Assembly: GCA_003427395.1 (NCBI GenBank)
Contig: BFEA01000138.1
Span: 176,873 to 200,102 of the forward strand
Source of the DNA: Chara braunii
Taxonomy: Eukaryota; Streptophyta; Charophyceae; Charales; Characeae
DNA length: 23,230 nt
Direction of reading: 5' to 3'
The notes beneath the pieces were generated by a model, which was not told the origin of the DNA, searched no databases, and worked only from the letters and a program-made list of their open reading frames with translations. Positions 1 through 10,700 of this stretch are shown one piece after another. Position 1 is the stretch's first letter; each line of letters starts with the position of its first letter. The position numbers were made by a program, and so were the translations under genes.

Positions 1-50
<50 letters not shown>
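1..50. repeat. (GA)n microsatellite
   Basis: Uninterrupted GA dinucleotide repeat that runs off the left edge, so its true length is unknown. Similar GA tracts occur at 3214-3277 and 4795-4860, so GA expansion is common in this genome. Confidence 0.97.
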
Positions 51-55
<5 letters not shown>

Positions 56-160
56 AGCATGCAGCATGTCAATGGCGGGGAGCACAAGGGCAGGCGCTGA
101 CCTCAAAAAAAAAAAAGGAAGTAATTTTATTGGAATACAAGAGTTTTTTCTTTTCGAAAT

Positions 161-232
161 CCGAATAGAAACGGTACATGTTGTATTCGAATACATGTTG
201 TATTCCAATACAACATGTACGTGTTTTATTCG
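161..232. repeat. imperfect palindrome, about 70 bp
   Basis: Perfect 14-bp arms, GTACATGTTGTATT at 174-187 and its reverse complement at 207-220, flank a short spacer. Imperfect pairing extends outward: CGAATAGAAAC on the left matches CGAATAAAACAC read from the right. The spacer itself repeats TACATGTTGTATTC. It may be a small hairpin element or MITE remnant; no target duplication could be defined. Confidence 0.7.
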
Positions 233-548
233 AGGTGCTCTGCTATTTGAGAAAGGTGGACCCGCGCCGGCCCGTGCAAGGCCCCAAAACCTGAAAGTGC
301 CCACCCTCCCGACAACCACTGACGTTGAAATTTCTCAGGGGGGAAAAATGCAACCCTGATGGGCTGCGAACATATGTACATGTGCAAGTGTGCCACTTTG
401 GGGGCAGACGGGTGTGTGGGCACTTGGTGCTGAACCACACAAATGTGGCCAACCTTGCATTTTCTATTTTATTGCCTATCTATACTTTTTGGTTATGGAT
501 GGCTTGTGATGGTCTATGAAGGGAATGAGAGAGAGAATCTGGGGTTGT

Positions 549-550
<2 letters not shown>

Positions 551-590
<40 letters not shown>
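551..590. repeat. (AC)n microsatellite
   Basis: Twenty uninterrupted AC units followed by a degenerate CGCACACGCACACAC tail. Confidence 0.95.
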
Positions 591-592
<2 letters not shown>

Positions 593-666
593 AACATACA
601 GACGCGCACACGCACACACTCTTTGGAATTGTGTATATAGCTAACAAGACAATATACAAACACAGT

Positions 667-742
667 ATAATCACCACCTTACCCCTCCCCAACCAGGTCA
701 ACAGATAATCACTACCTTACCCTTCCCCAACCACATCAACAG
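667..742. repeat. tandem duplication, 38-bp unit x2
   Basis: The second copy differs from the first at only a few positions. Both copies are pyrimidine/A-rich and end CAACAG. Confidence 0.85.
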
Positions 743-872
743 AAACTAAGGGCTGCGCACCCGTGCCCTCACGGTAGGTCAATGCTACGAGGCTTTTCAT
801 TTGTTGCGGTAGCAAAATACACGCCCGCCTCTCACCCGCCACGGGGCCGTCCTCGCACGGACGATAGAAATC

Positions 873-994
873 GGGCATCGCCACACCACTCTCCTAATGT
901 GCAAAATGAGAATGAACTCTCAGCTAGAACATGGCCAGATGCACCCGCCACATTTTTGTCGCTTTCACATTTCGAGAGTGGTGTGGCGATGCCC
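873..994. mobile_element. 122-bp palindromic MITE-like element, copy 1
   Basis: Perfect 21-bp terminal inverted repeats (873-893 and 974-994) that begin GGGCATCGCCACACCACTCT. The interior contains an AATGTGCAAAATGAGAATGA segment that is also found, in reverse orientation, in the copies at 1422 and 1609. Those copies have the same 122-bp length, which supports a true element family. Flanking bases (ATC/ATT) give no clear target-site duplication. The length and structure suggest a non-autonomous DNA transposon that could fold as one long hairpin; the superfamily is unassigned. Confidence 0.8.
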
Positions 995-1421
995 ATTATC
1001 CAGTAATAACTTCGGCAAACTGCCTCGAATAGTTCTAGTCAGAAAAGTCGGGACTTCCCCCTGCGGGGGAGGAAGGCGGGACTTCCCCCCTGCTGGGGAG
1101 GGGTCAGCCCAACGGCGACGGCTCGTGTAGCTCGCAGAGGTCACACAACTACACGACACGCCTGCTGGTGGGACTCGGCCCCTGGTCACCACACAGCCCC
1201 CCAGATTTTTTTCTTCCAAAAGGCGGAAGTGTACGGGCATCGTTCCACCACTCGGCTGGCGTGAAACGAGCCCCTAACTCTGGCAAAAAAAAAAGAAAGG
1301 GTTGGCATGCGAGCAGCGTCTAGGCGATTTGTTTTTTTAATATATTTAATATATTAATATATTTAAAAAAAAATAACGTAGTCGATTTTTCGACCACAGT
1401 TGATTTTTCATCCCCTCCAAT
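995..1421. other. gene-free spacer with GC-rich duplication and AT-rich palindrome
   Basis: Contains a 28-bp tandem duplication beginning GGGACTTCCCCC (1050-1077 and 1078-1105), a 41-bp palindrome related to the neighbouring elements (1235-1275, GGGCATCGTT at one end and AACGAGCCCC at the other), and an AT-rich near-palindrome of TTTAATATATT units (about 1333-1373). No coding sequence recognised. Confidence 0.7.
1235..1275. mobile_element. 41-bp short derivative of the 122-bp element family
   Basis: It starts GGGCATCGTTCCACCACTC, close to the copy 1 terminus, and ends in an inverted copy (CGTGAAACGAGCCCC). The interior of the full element is missing. Its start lies 187 bp before copy 2. Confidence 0.5.
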
Positions 1422-1543
1422 GGGCCTCGCTGCACTACTCTCGACATGCACAAAAGACAAAAATCATGGCGGTGTATCTGTCCCTAAGATAGCGGAAGAT
1501 TCGTTCTTGTTTTGCACATTTAGAGAGCAGTACAGCGAGGCCC
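1422..1543. mobile_element. 122-bp palindromic MITE-like element, copy 2
   Basis: Terminal inverted repeats GGGCCTCGCTGCACTACTCT and its near-exact inverse (21 bp, one or two mismatches). It is the same length as copies 1 and 3, and its interior aligns with copy 1 in the opposite orientation (TTTTGCACATTTAGAGAGC at the right end). Confidence 0.8.
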
Positions 1544-1608
1544 AAAGCAAAGAAAAACGAGCATGGCCGTACATGGCAGCCTCGTGATTTTTAGCGAACT
1601 TGGAGCGA

Positions 1609-1730
1609 GGGCCCCGCTCCCTTACTGACGCCACGCAGAAAGGACAAAAAATATCGCGGCGCATCTTCCCATGTTCTGGAGCAAGATTCATTTTCATTTT
1701 GCACATTTTGTGAGTAGTGGAGCAAGGCCC
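1609..1730. mobile_element. 122-bp palindromic MITE-like element, copy 3
   Basis: Starts GGGCCCCGCTCCCTTACTG and ends CACTACTCAC-GGCCC type sequence in inverted form (GTGAGTAGTGGAGCAAGGCCC). Arms are more diverged than in copies 1 and 2, but the length is again 122 bp. The interior carries ATTTTCATTTTGCACATTTT, shared with copy 1 in reverse complement. Confidence 0.75.
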
Positions 1731-1796
1731 TTGATCACCAATATGCGGCGGCAGACTATGCAGATCAACGCCTAGGGTGGACCGCAGTAGTGCGTT

Positions 1797-1907
1797 TGGC
1801 CCTGGTTTCACAACTCGCCATCCGCCAAGATTTTGAATGCATCTGTACAAAATAATGTCCACATGCCATCAAAATGTTGGCGGATGGCGAGTGGTGCGAC
1901 GAGGCCC
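1797..1907. mobile_element. palindromic MITE-like element, copy 4 (111 bp)
   Basis: The outer arms resemble the same family (GGCCCTGGTTTCACAACTCG, and GTGGTGCGACGAGGCCC at the right). The arms extend into a long near-perfect stem, CTCGCCATCCGCCAAGATTTT against its inverse, so almost the whole element can fold back. The interior is diverged from copies 1-3, so this is a related subfamily or an older rearranged copy. Confidence 0.7.
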
Positions 1908-3211
1908 TTTGTCTGGTGGAACCGTTTCCCAGGTGGTTGGTGGCGTAATCTCCCAAGCCCGAGGTGGGGATCTTTTCACAAGTGCAAGTCGCCGACTACC
2001 ATTCATCTCAGCCGTAAGATCGTGGGATCGACGACTGGGACAAAGTGTCTTGGCGGGCTTTGGCGTCGTGGAAGGACAACCAGACTCTCAGGGAAACGCG
2101 AAAAAAACATAGAAAAAAACTGATCACGCGCGCACTTCCACCCGGCCGCCAGTAGACGATCCGTCCACGAGCGTGCTCGCAGCAGCTGGACAGCGCGGCA
2201 CGCGCGCACCCACACACCTAAGCAAGCCACCTACGGCTGCTGTGCCTACGTGCCAAAACATCGCCGGCGACCGGTAGCGGACGGCAGTCGGTGAGGCGGT
2301 CGGTTCGTGCAGTATCTTCTTTGTGCTTTGCACGCGAGGTGAATAGGCGGGACAACCTGGGCGCGAGGAAGGTTAGGGGGGGAAGGCGGGGGGGGGCAAG
2401 GGCAGATGTGTGTGCAGAGGAGTCGGTCACGACACGATCGGTCGCCCGGCGGATACAACGGTCGATCGCCTACCGGTAGCGGCGGACTGGGAATCAACAC
2501 TACTCGTTATACATCCCTCCTCCTCCTCGTACTCGCACGTATCTTGCGTCCGCCCGGGAAAATCGCCGCCGAAATTAAAAGTAAAAGCGTCCCCGGCGGG
2601 AGGATTTGGAGCTTCTTCTTGTGTATCTTTTCGTTCCTTCTTGTATCGGGGAAGAATCGCATGAACGAAGGTGGTTGGCGCCGTGCTCTGCCAAACCCTG
2701 CCCTCGGTACATCAGCGCATCAGGGACAATTCTTGTTCGTTTCAGCTTCTCTGGTGCACAGCTTGGCTGGCGAGACTGCAGCCCGCAGGTAACGGGAGGA
2801 GCGCTGTTGGATTTGTGCAGCAGCTTACACGCCAGTGCGTGCATGCTGCCGGACATCGCCGGCGCTGGTGGTTTGGGTGGGCGGAGAGAGAGAGAGAGAG
2901 ATGGGGAAAGGTGTTTGAAGGAAAAGCCAAATCCATGAGGGTCAAGCGGTTTCTACTAGCGAAGCGTGATTGAACGAGTGATTGCGCGGAATGAGGGTGA
3001 CGTCCAGAGAGAGAGAGACTGGACGGACATAACTTTCCTGTGTGCGAAGTGGAAAGTGTATGTGGTCAGGCGCCATTCTCGTCGACAAACTGAAGAGTTG
3101 GAGAAAGACTTCTGGTGTTCAATAGACATCCAAGGATCACGACCCGTTCGACGGATGCAAAGAGCGTGCGAGCGAGGGAGAACAGAGGCCAAGGGAATCT
3201 GAAGAGCGGGG

Positions 3212-3213
<2 letters not shown>
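1908..3213 (+). promoter_or_regulatory. CpG-rich region upstream of the BBX gene, possible promoter
   Basis: No protein-coding segment is recognisable in 1,300 bases. About 2100-2900 is visibly GC- and CpG-rich (many CGCG, CCGG and CGGCG groups) compared with the flanking AT-rich repeats. It precedes the only supported gene on the same strand. One ACGTG core, the heart of plant G-box-like light-response sites, is at 2248-2252. No TATA box or transcription start could be fixed, so the promoter call is inference from position and composition. Confidence 0.3.

Positions 3214-3277
<64 letters not shown>
3214..3277. repeat. (AG)n microsatellite upstream of the BBX start
   Basis: About 32 uninterrupted AG units, ending 187 bases before the BBX ATG. 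Plant GAGA tracts are known targets of BBR/BPC factors and are common in 5' leaders. Whether this tract is promoter or leader cannot be told from sequence alone. Confidence 0.95.
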
Positions 3278-3281
<4 letters not shown>

Positions 3282-3463
3282 ACTGGATTGGGCTGAATCA
3301 AAGAGGCGCGATATTGTGGAGGAAAGGAAGTACGGAAGGCAGGCAGGGAGGGAGGGAGGGGGAGGGGGTTGCACCAAGTAACAGGGTATAGAAGGATCCA
3401 TTGGCACAGGGCTACTGCGCAGTAAACGAAGTGAGGATTGGTTGGTAAAAAGGGAAGGCATCA
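3278..3463 (+). other. probable 5' leader of the BBX gene
   Basis: Short non-coding stretch between the AG tract and the start codon. It includes a G-rich run (3343-3369). An in-frame TAA at 3446-3448 lies 15 bases before the ATG, so the BBX reading frame cannot extend further upstream in this exon. Confidence 0.5.
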
Positions 3464-3556
3464 ATGCGCACGTTATGCGATGTGTGTGAGGCGGCGCCTG
3501 CGCAATATTTCTGCGCTGCGGATGAGGCAGCGCTGTGCATGACATGTGATGAAAAG
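3464..3556 (+). CDS. BBX: BBX exon 1: start and first half of B-box 1
   Basis: Encodes residues 1-31, from MRTLCDVC to TCDEK. The start is chosen because the first Cys pair follows four residues after Met, as in family members, and an in-frame stop lies just upstream. It contains zinc ligands C5, C8, C17, D20, C25 and C28. The donor is AAG|GTTCGT, which has GT but is not strong. It ends in phase 0 between Lys31 and Val32, inside the B-box. Confidence 0.92.
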
Positions 3557-4753
3557 GTTCGTGTTACCCTTACGCGATCTCTTTTGTTCGTCTTTCGGCG
3601 CTCTTGAGTCTGGTTGTCTGTGAGGAGAGTTTTGGCTAACCTCTGCCCAATTCGTGCGCTACCCTACGCTGGTTCTCCACCATACCAACTCCCTGTTGGC
3701 TTCGCTGTTGTTGACTTCGCTGCTCGTCTTCATGAAGATGCGTACTATGCTTTTTGTTCCACCCTCCTGACTGCTGTAATAGGGATTCGCCCCGCTGGCT
3801 TCGGAGGGCGTTTGTCTTTCTTCATCTCGGCTTTGTGACGCTCCCTCTCTGTGCACCGATTTCTAGATTATGCCGTGTCGTGTGTTGGAGACGCTGAGGT
3901 CGGTTTTCGTTTGCTTGGCTCTCTAATCTGTGGTGGTCCCTCTACACCTTTCCTAGATAATGCCGTGTCGCTTCTTGGGGGTTGTATTTTCTCCGTGAGG
4001 TGAGGAGAAACAGAGTGACAAGCAATGGCCGGGTTTTACTTAAAACCAAGTCGATAAGGATCAGGACTAAACAATGTGCAGCAGCGCATGTTTCGACAAC
4101 AACGTAGTTGGCACATTCTTGCCCTGTACGCGTTTCAGCTAGCTGGGCTGCGGCTTCTTCAGGGGGGCAAAACCCGCTTGCATGGCAGCGTCGGCGCCTG
4201 CCTGATGAGCTTCATGGGAGTGCTTTCACGACTCTGAATAGTGCGAGACAAGCGAACTCATCATATCAATGCACGCCTGGGTAAGATTAACAACAAAACA
4301 CACCCGTGGATGCGCGCTTACGGAATCCTACAACAGGGGGAAATAGACTTACACACGTACGGATGCACAAACGCACACCAATACACGGAGAAGACAAACA
4401 ACAAGAACACACGTGGATGCACGTTTAAGAGGCGTGTAGAACAAGGCGATACACAATTAAGCACATAGACATGCACATCCGCACACAGGGAAACACAATC
4501 TCGCGTTCACTCATTCATGAACACGAGCCCGAGCATATGTCACAATCTCGCGTTCACTCATTCATGAACACGAGCCCGAGCATATGTCAAAACGGTGGTG
4601 ACGTGGTAGTGAAGTCGTCGATGCGTGTGTCAGATCTGTGGATTGTTCTTGGCATGCCCAGGTTTTTGATGTCACTCTAGCCTGTGTGACGAAATCGGAT
4701 CTTACAGAGGGGTATACGCATTCGCACGCACGCACATACACACAAACAGATAG

Positions 4754-4786
<33 letters not shown>

Positions 4787-4792
4787 TGTATG

Positions 4793-4863
<71 letters not shown>

Positions 4864-7082
4864 TTGTATCAGCGTCTGAGTCAACTATTGTATCCGCCTG
4901 TCGAAATAGGAGACGATTTCATTCCTTGGGAGGCTCGGCGCTGGGAAGAACGGGTTGGGAGGAAGGTTTAAATTTGGGCATTTGTTGATAATATGGTGTT
5001 GCACTGGGGCGAATTAGCTGGCGGGTTTTTCGTGCGTAATATGGGACGATAAAGTGGTCCATGAGGACGATGATATGCGAGTGAATGATTGGCTGTATAG
5101 CTGCATTTCGTATCAGGTTATGCCTGATAAGCAGGCCTCCAGCTTGCAAACGAGAGCGAACACCTCGTGATGATGTCGTTTCTGGTGGATTCAGGCAGGA
5201 AACATGCTTGGCTTACAGCAGCATTCAGGTCCTCGTTAATTTCCCCATTAATTTCCCCCCCTTCGACATTTGTCCCATATTTATCTATGAAGTAATTCTT
5301 GTTTATTCGTTGAACGACAGGGTCGAAGAGCGACGGCGGACATCTTTCTCGTGCGGATGTCCTTAGTTGGGCGGGTCCACATGGCCTAAATGCCAATCGA
5401 TTGTGTAGCCCCTCATGGAAGAGCGAAGCGGCGGCTAAATACTATACGTTAAATTAGCGAATAACAAGTATGTATGTATCTCATAAGCGTGGGCGGGCAG
5501 GCAACAACCGAGTGAATGCGATTAACAAGTGCGCAGCAGATCTGAGTGATTGTTATGGATCTGACCCGTAGCCGACTTGCGCAGCAGATCTGAGTGATTG
5601 TCATGGACCCGACCGGTAGCCGATTTTTTGTGAGTGAAAACCAGTTGTTCACGATCCAGTGCGCAGCACTCTTCGAAGCTCTACTTTTTGGTTTCCCTCC
5701 TATAGAAGAAGATCGGGTTATCGGTTCCCCTTGAATACAACGCACCGTCATTTCGACTGTATCGCGCGGGAAAGTTACCGTCTATACGGTTCATTTTAAG
5801 TGTGCGTTATGTTCGGAGGAAGATGGTAGGCAATGGCTCCTTTGCAAACGAGAAATGAGTTTCTCGGGAGAAGGGATCGAGTATTAAGTAGCAAGTAGTC
5901 GAAGAAGAGAGAGAAGACGACAGCGATGGAAAAAACAAATCTGAACGGGGGTAGAACGAACAGCGGGCGCCGAAAAATTCTGAATGGGGAACGGAAGTTG
6001 AATATGAAAAAAGGGAAGTGGACAGGCCAGTAGTGCATTGCGCGAGTGTGATATTTATTCCCCCTGGTCAGACCAGCCTCTTTGCCTATAGTTAGTGGCA
6101 GACGGTGCGTCAGACACGGCGATTTCTGAGTCGAACGTTGTAACCACCGGCGGAAAAGGTCATATTGATATCGCGACGTAGATCATGGTCGGGCATTGAT
6201 ATCGCTCTTCTGACTCTTTTCGTCTGTTCTCCCTTGCGCTTGCATGTGCTCTTTTTTTTTGTGTTCGCTGTAAGCGTGCTTTTCTGATGGAGTTGCTTTT
6301 CTTTTTTTTTCGTCTCCCCTCCTCCTGGATCCCCTCTACCGTCTTCACCCAAATAGGACGTACGACCATTCTCGCTGCATCTGGACTGAAAGTTGTGCCA
6401 AATACAGGCAGAATGACCGTACATTTTATTCGTGGGAAGACGGTAGCCTTGCGTGTGTTTCTTTCGGTCTTCTTGTCTTTCAGCTTCCCTTTTTCCACTT
6501 CCGATTTGCGCTTCTGCTCTGTGCGATTGTGCTCGATGGGTCATGTCAAGGTCCGGAGAGAACGTCTTCCTGGGTGGGACCGGCGTACTCTTTTGCCTTT
6601 TTTTATATAAAGGCCGGCCTTTAGCACTCGCGCACGGTTTTCATCATGAGAGGGGAAGCAACCGTGTGGATGGCAATCATTTGTGGGTGTCGTATGTATG
6701 ACCCTGTTGAGGATGTTCATTAAGGATGTTCGGTAATCTGGAAGTACACGACTTATATGAGCGGCGCATCTGGAAGTACACGACTTATATGAGCAGCGCA
6801 AGTGATTCGTGGCGGTGGATTATTCCGATCAACGGCGAGAAAAAAGCCTTGGGACCAGGACGTTCATTTGTGCATGGAAACAGCTCCCTCTCCGCGCCCG
6901 CAATTCTTTAGAATAAGAGGCTCTTAAGAGCAAGACTAGTGGGATTTTTCGGTTCATATTTCAATTTGGGGTTCTTTGGTACCATATTTTGATCTGCCTC
7001 AGCATTCTGTTGTTTCCTGAGCTCACCCGCAGCGCCATATCCTTTATGGGCTTTCGAGTGGTTTGAAACAAGTGTTTGTTGG

Positions 7083-7135
<53 letters not shown>

Positions 7136-7700
7136 TTCTGGAGAGTAGAAACGGAGAGAACGTCTTCGAAAATCTCATTTGGAGTGTGGGAAGAGTCTCT
7201 ACCAGAAGCTGACGGAAAGTAAAGGAGATGGAAGGAAAAGGCGGGGTCCTGCGTGCTGTCCCTTTGGCAAATCTTCGTCTCGAGATGAGCCCTGTCTGTG
7301 AGGCGAAGTTTGTTTGTTCGTGTCCTGGTGCGCCACGTAGCTTGTGTTGCTCGTGGCGCCCTGTCAGTTCTTTCTCTGGCCGTTTGTGCTATTTTTAAAA
7401 TAGCCCAGTCCTCCGTGATTCAGGGTAGTAGCTCCCGCTGCAACTTATGGAGGGTGGTGAATTAGATCCCAGAAGGAAGCATGCTACCGTCTTCCCCCGA
7501 ACATAACGCACCGTAAAAATGAATGTATACAAGCTATATTTCCGGCCAGATACGGTCAAAATCAGGGTGCATTGTGGTCGGGGGAAGACGGTAACGTTCG
7601 AACGTCACGGTAAGAGCGAGTTGCGGGAGCTGCAAAGTGTACCCAGTGTTATTAGGATAGTTTGATATTTCGTTGGCTCACAATTTTCCTTGAGGGTGCA

Positions 7701-7769
<69 letters not shown>

Positions 7770-10700
7770 CGCCTGGTATCGGGAAGGAACTGTCTGGCCA
7801 CTGAAACATCGAGCGAAGATGCTGATTGTTTTATTGTCTTTCCTGTTTCCTCTTCGCGTATGTGTTGGCGGCTCGTTTGTGTCGTCGATGTTCTTGGCTG
7901 ATCTGTCATTTTAAAGGTTCATGGCTGCAACAAGTTGGCAAGTCGGCATGTGCGACTGGAGCTAGCAGAGGCCCGTGCGGTTCCTCGGTGTGATATCTGC
8001 GAAAATGCTCCTGGTAAGCGTCGTTGCATCAGGAAGAGAACCCCCTGATCCTATCTGTTTTAAGACTGGTCTTTATGCATGCATTCCAATCTCGGCGTCG
8101 TCTGCAGTGTTTCCTCGACATCACCGAACAAAGAACAAGGAACATCGCAAACCAGCGACTCATCTTTTCTTTTTTTTAACCAGTGACTCGAGTTTTCTTT
8201 TTTCATTTCACGATATCAGCTTCTAGTGCATCTCGTGCAATGTTATGCGCGCCATTTCTTGACCTAATGGCGAGTCACAAGCTGTTGTGTTTGGAAGCGT
8301 TCGCGCCATTTCGATTTTTGTGTAATTGGAATGGATTGTGCATGCAGTCGACTCACCGATTAGCTACAGGGCCATCGAACATTGTGGTATGATGATCATT
8401 CAGACATGTGATGGGTTATATGATGCATGGTTGGTTTACGTCAATGGCCCATGAATGAAAGTGGGTTATGTGAAGAGGAGTATGAAAATGGGTTATGTGA
8501 AGAGAGGAGTATGGCTCGGTCAGGTATGTCTGTGACTGATGACCCTTGCGGCGTGGTTGTGCTCCGTGGTTTCTGTTCTTTTATACCTGCAGCTTTTTTC
8601 TTTTGCGGCATAGACGGTACCTCCCTGTGCCTGCAGTGTGATATGGACGTTCACACTGGCGGGAAGAAGGCGCATGCACGGTACTTGCTGATGGGCCAGA
8701 GAGTGGAGGTGAGAGCATCAGCTTTTTTATTGCCTTGCTTTGGTGCTCACCTTTCGCTTTTTCCTCAATTTACTTTACCTGTGGCTCGTAAACAGAGAGA
8801 GGCTCTCTAGCTTGTGGTGTATCAGGCAGGCGGCATTGTTCCTTTCCTGGTGCTCGTGCTGGCGCTGGATCTGTTTTGAAAAATTACCACCTTCGTGCCC
8901 TCGGGGGATTATTATGTTAATCAACGGGTTTTCAGTTCCACGCCGCGTTAGGCCTTGTTGCTGTCAAGTCGTCCTGAAGGGCCAGCTGCAGGGGCCCAAG
9001 GGAAAACCTCCCTGTTAGGGGCAGCTGCACGTGCCGAAGAGAAAACGTCTCTCTGTTCGACGATGTGTGGCCCTGACTCGGCTGCTGCTGTTGCTGCTAC
9101 CACCACCGCTATCAGCAGACAAAGAAGCTACCTTTTAATATGTTCAAATGGTGAAGGAAGAGGGGAAGGGCAAACAAATGGTTCGCCCGACAGTGTCAGG
9201 CAATGGAGAGAAGAAAGCAGGCGTGAATTAAAACCAACCATGATAAGCACAGACAGCACAAAACAACAAGGGAGTTGAGAGAAAATGCCACGACTTCTGC
9301 CAGTTATCTGTCTGTTTCTTTTACCTCATGCATGTGACAAAGGGCTGAAAATAAAGCAGGCGTGCTAGGTTTCACATAGGAGGGTTCTTTCCTGTTGCCG
9401 ATCAATCAGAGAATAGCGGCTTCGCTTTGGCAGAGCTTGCTTGGTTCTTATAGATTTAGGATGTGCAGTATATGAATGACGCGTTCAGTCTTGTGAGTCA
9501 ACGACGCAAGTGACTCTCTGTTGTGTAGCTCAGCGCCGTTGACATGACGTCTGTGCTTGCTTCTTGTCTTTCTCGTCGATGCCTGGCTTTGGAAGTAAGG
9601 AATTGGACTCCAGTGAGGGGTAGGGTTGGAAGTAAGGCATTGGACTCCAGTGAGGGGTAGGGTTCGCTTGCTTTCCCGTGCGAGTTTCCGTTATCTTGCC
9701 GAGGCAAGGGAGCAATTCTTTCTATGCCATCAAAATAGGATGACTGGCTCTTCTCTGAAGAAGGGGGGGGCGGGGGGCCAGAGTTGATTCGGATTTGTAC
9801 TTACTGTGGCTGATCACATGTATGTTTCTCGTAATCAGAACACCCCCCACATTGCTTGTTGGGGGTGGTGGTGGTGATGGTGGTTGTCGTGTTGTCGGTG
9901 TTCAACATGGCCTCTCCTGACGTGGTGGTCCTGTGCATGCCTATCTTGTGGCTCGTTCGCATGTGCCAGCTGCCGATGAAAAAAGTGCGAGAAGTCGCTG
10001 TTGCCGGTGCAATGCTGAAATCACAGCCGGTGAAGACGCAATTGTCGCACCATCACCAGCATAGTAAACAGGGGAGAGACGTGCAAAATTCGAGAATGCA
10101 AGTCCGTGCTGCTGAGCGTCAACGACCGCAAGTGACAGAAAGGCAGAGTGTATGTGCGGAACAACCAGCTGCTCATTCGCCCCAGCCGGGCTGTCCTCTC
10201 AAGAGTGATACAGCGGGTGGAGGGGATGGTGTCTCTCCTGATCAGGTCAACAGGGGGCCACCGGCAGATTGTGCAGTGCCTGCCATGCACGTAACTGCCA
10301 TGGAGGGCAATGAGAGAGATGATGCTGGCGAAGGGGAGAGTGCCAGAAGAGATGAGCAGGGCCGAACCCAGGAGCGTGAATGCATAGACCTCAATTCTCG
10401 GCCTCGGCATCTGAAAATAGTCAAGGTATGTTAATCCCTCTCTATCCGAAACCCCTTTGCCATGGCATGTTCATCCCTCTCTCATTGAAATCCCTTTGCT
10501 GGTCATGCCTGTGTATCACTTGTATCGCATGAGGTCCAACCTCTCCCCCGCCCCCACACCCCCCTCCCTCCCTTGTGGTCCTCTTACCTCGAACAAATCG
10601 TCCTCGTCTCTTCCCCAGGAATAACCCTCTAATGGGCCTACCTCACTGCCATGAAGACAATGTGTGGAAGTAGTGTCGTCTGCTGGTTTGTTCTCCCACG

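Larger units (their letters stand above)
233..872. other. gene-free stretch with (AC)n and a 38-bp tandem repeat
   Basis: No reading frame here resembles a known protein. The stretch contains a 40-base AC microsatellite (551-590) and two diverged copies of a 38-bp unit (667-704 and 705-742, beginning ATAATCACYACCTTACCC). Short ORFs across the AC tract encode only Thr/His runs. Confidence 0.75.
3557..7916 (+). other. BBX intron 1 (about 4.36 kb)
   Basis: Long phase-0 intron that splits B-box 1. It has no coding sequence I can support. It contains microsatellites (GATA-type and GA at 4744-4860, GT/AG at 7082-7134, TC/AC/AG at 7701-7769), two-copy tandem duplications (4494-4587, 5531-5626, 6736-6799), and three ~109-bp inverted-repeat elements (5719, 6337, 7485). 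The acceptor TTAAAG precedes GTTCATGGC at 7917. Confidence 0.8.
8709..9969 (+). other. BBX intron 3 (1261 bp)
   Basis: Contains two tandem duplications: ~39 bp at 8979-9057 (diverged, GGGCAGCTGCA-type units) and 37 bp at 9589-9662 (nearly identical). There is a G-rich run at 9763-9777 and a GGTGGTGGTGATGGTGG stretch at 9865-9882. No further exon is required to keep frame, though a small alternative exon cannot be excluded. Confidence 0.75.

Noticed and set aside
1464-1862. 132-codon minus-strand frame
   Set aside because: It runs across parts of three palindromic elements and their spacers; shared motifs are from the repeats.
3115-3381. Arg-Glu repeat protein upstream of BBX
   Set aside because: The frame exists only because of the AG microsatellite; at most an upstream frame in a leader.
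4494-6799. CRISPR-like or regulated repeat arrays
   Set aside because: Units are head-to-tail doublets without regular spacers, in an intron of a eukaryotic gene.
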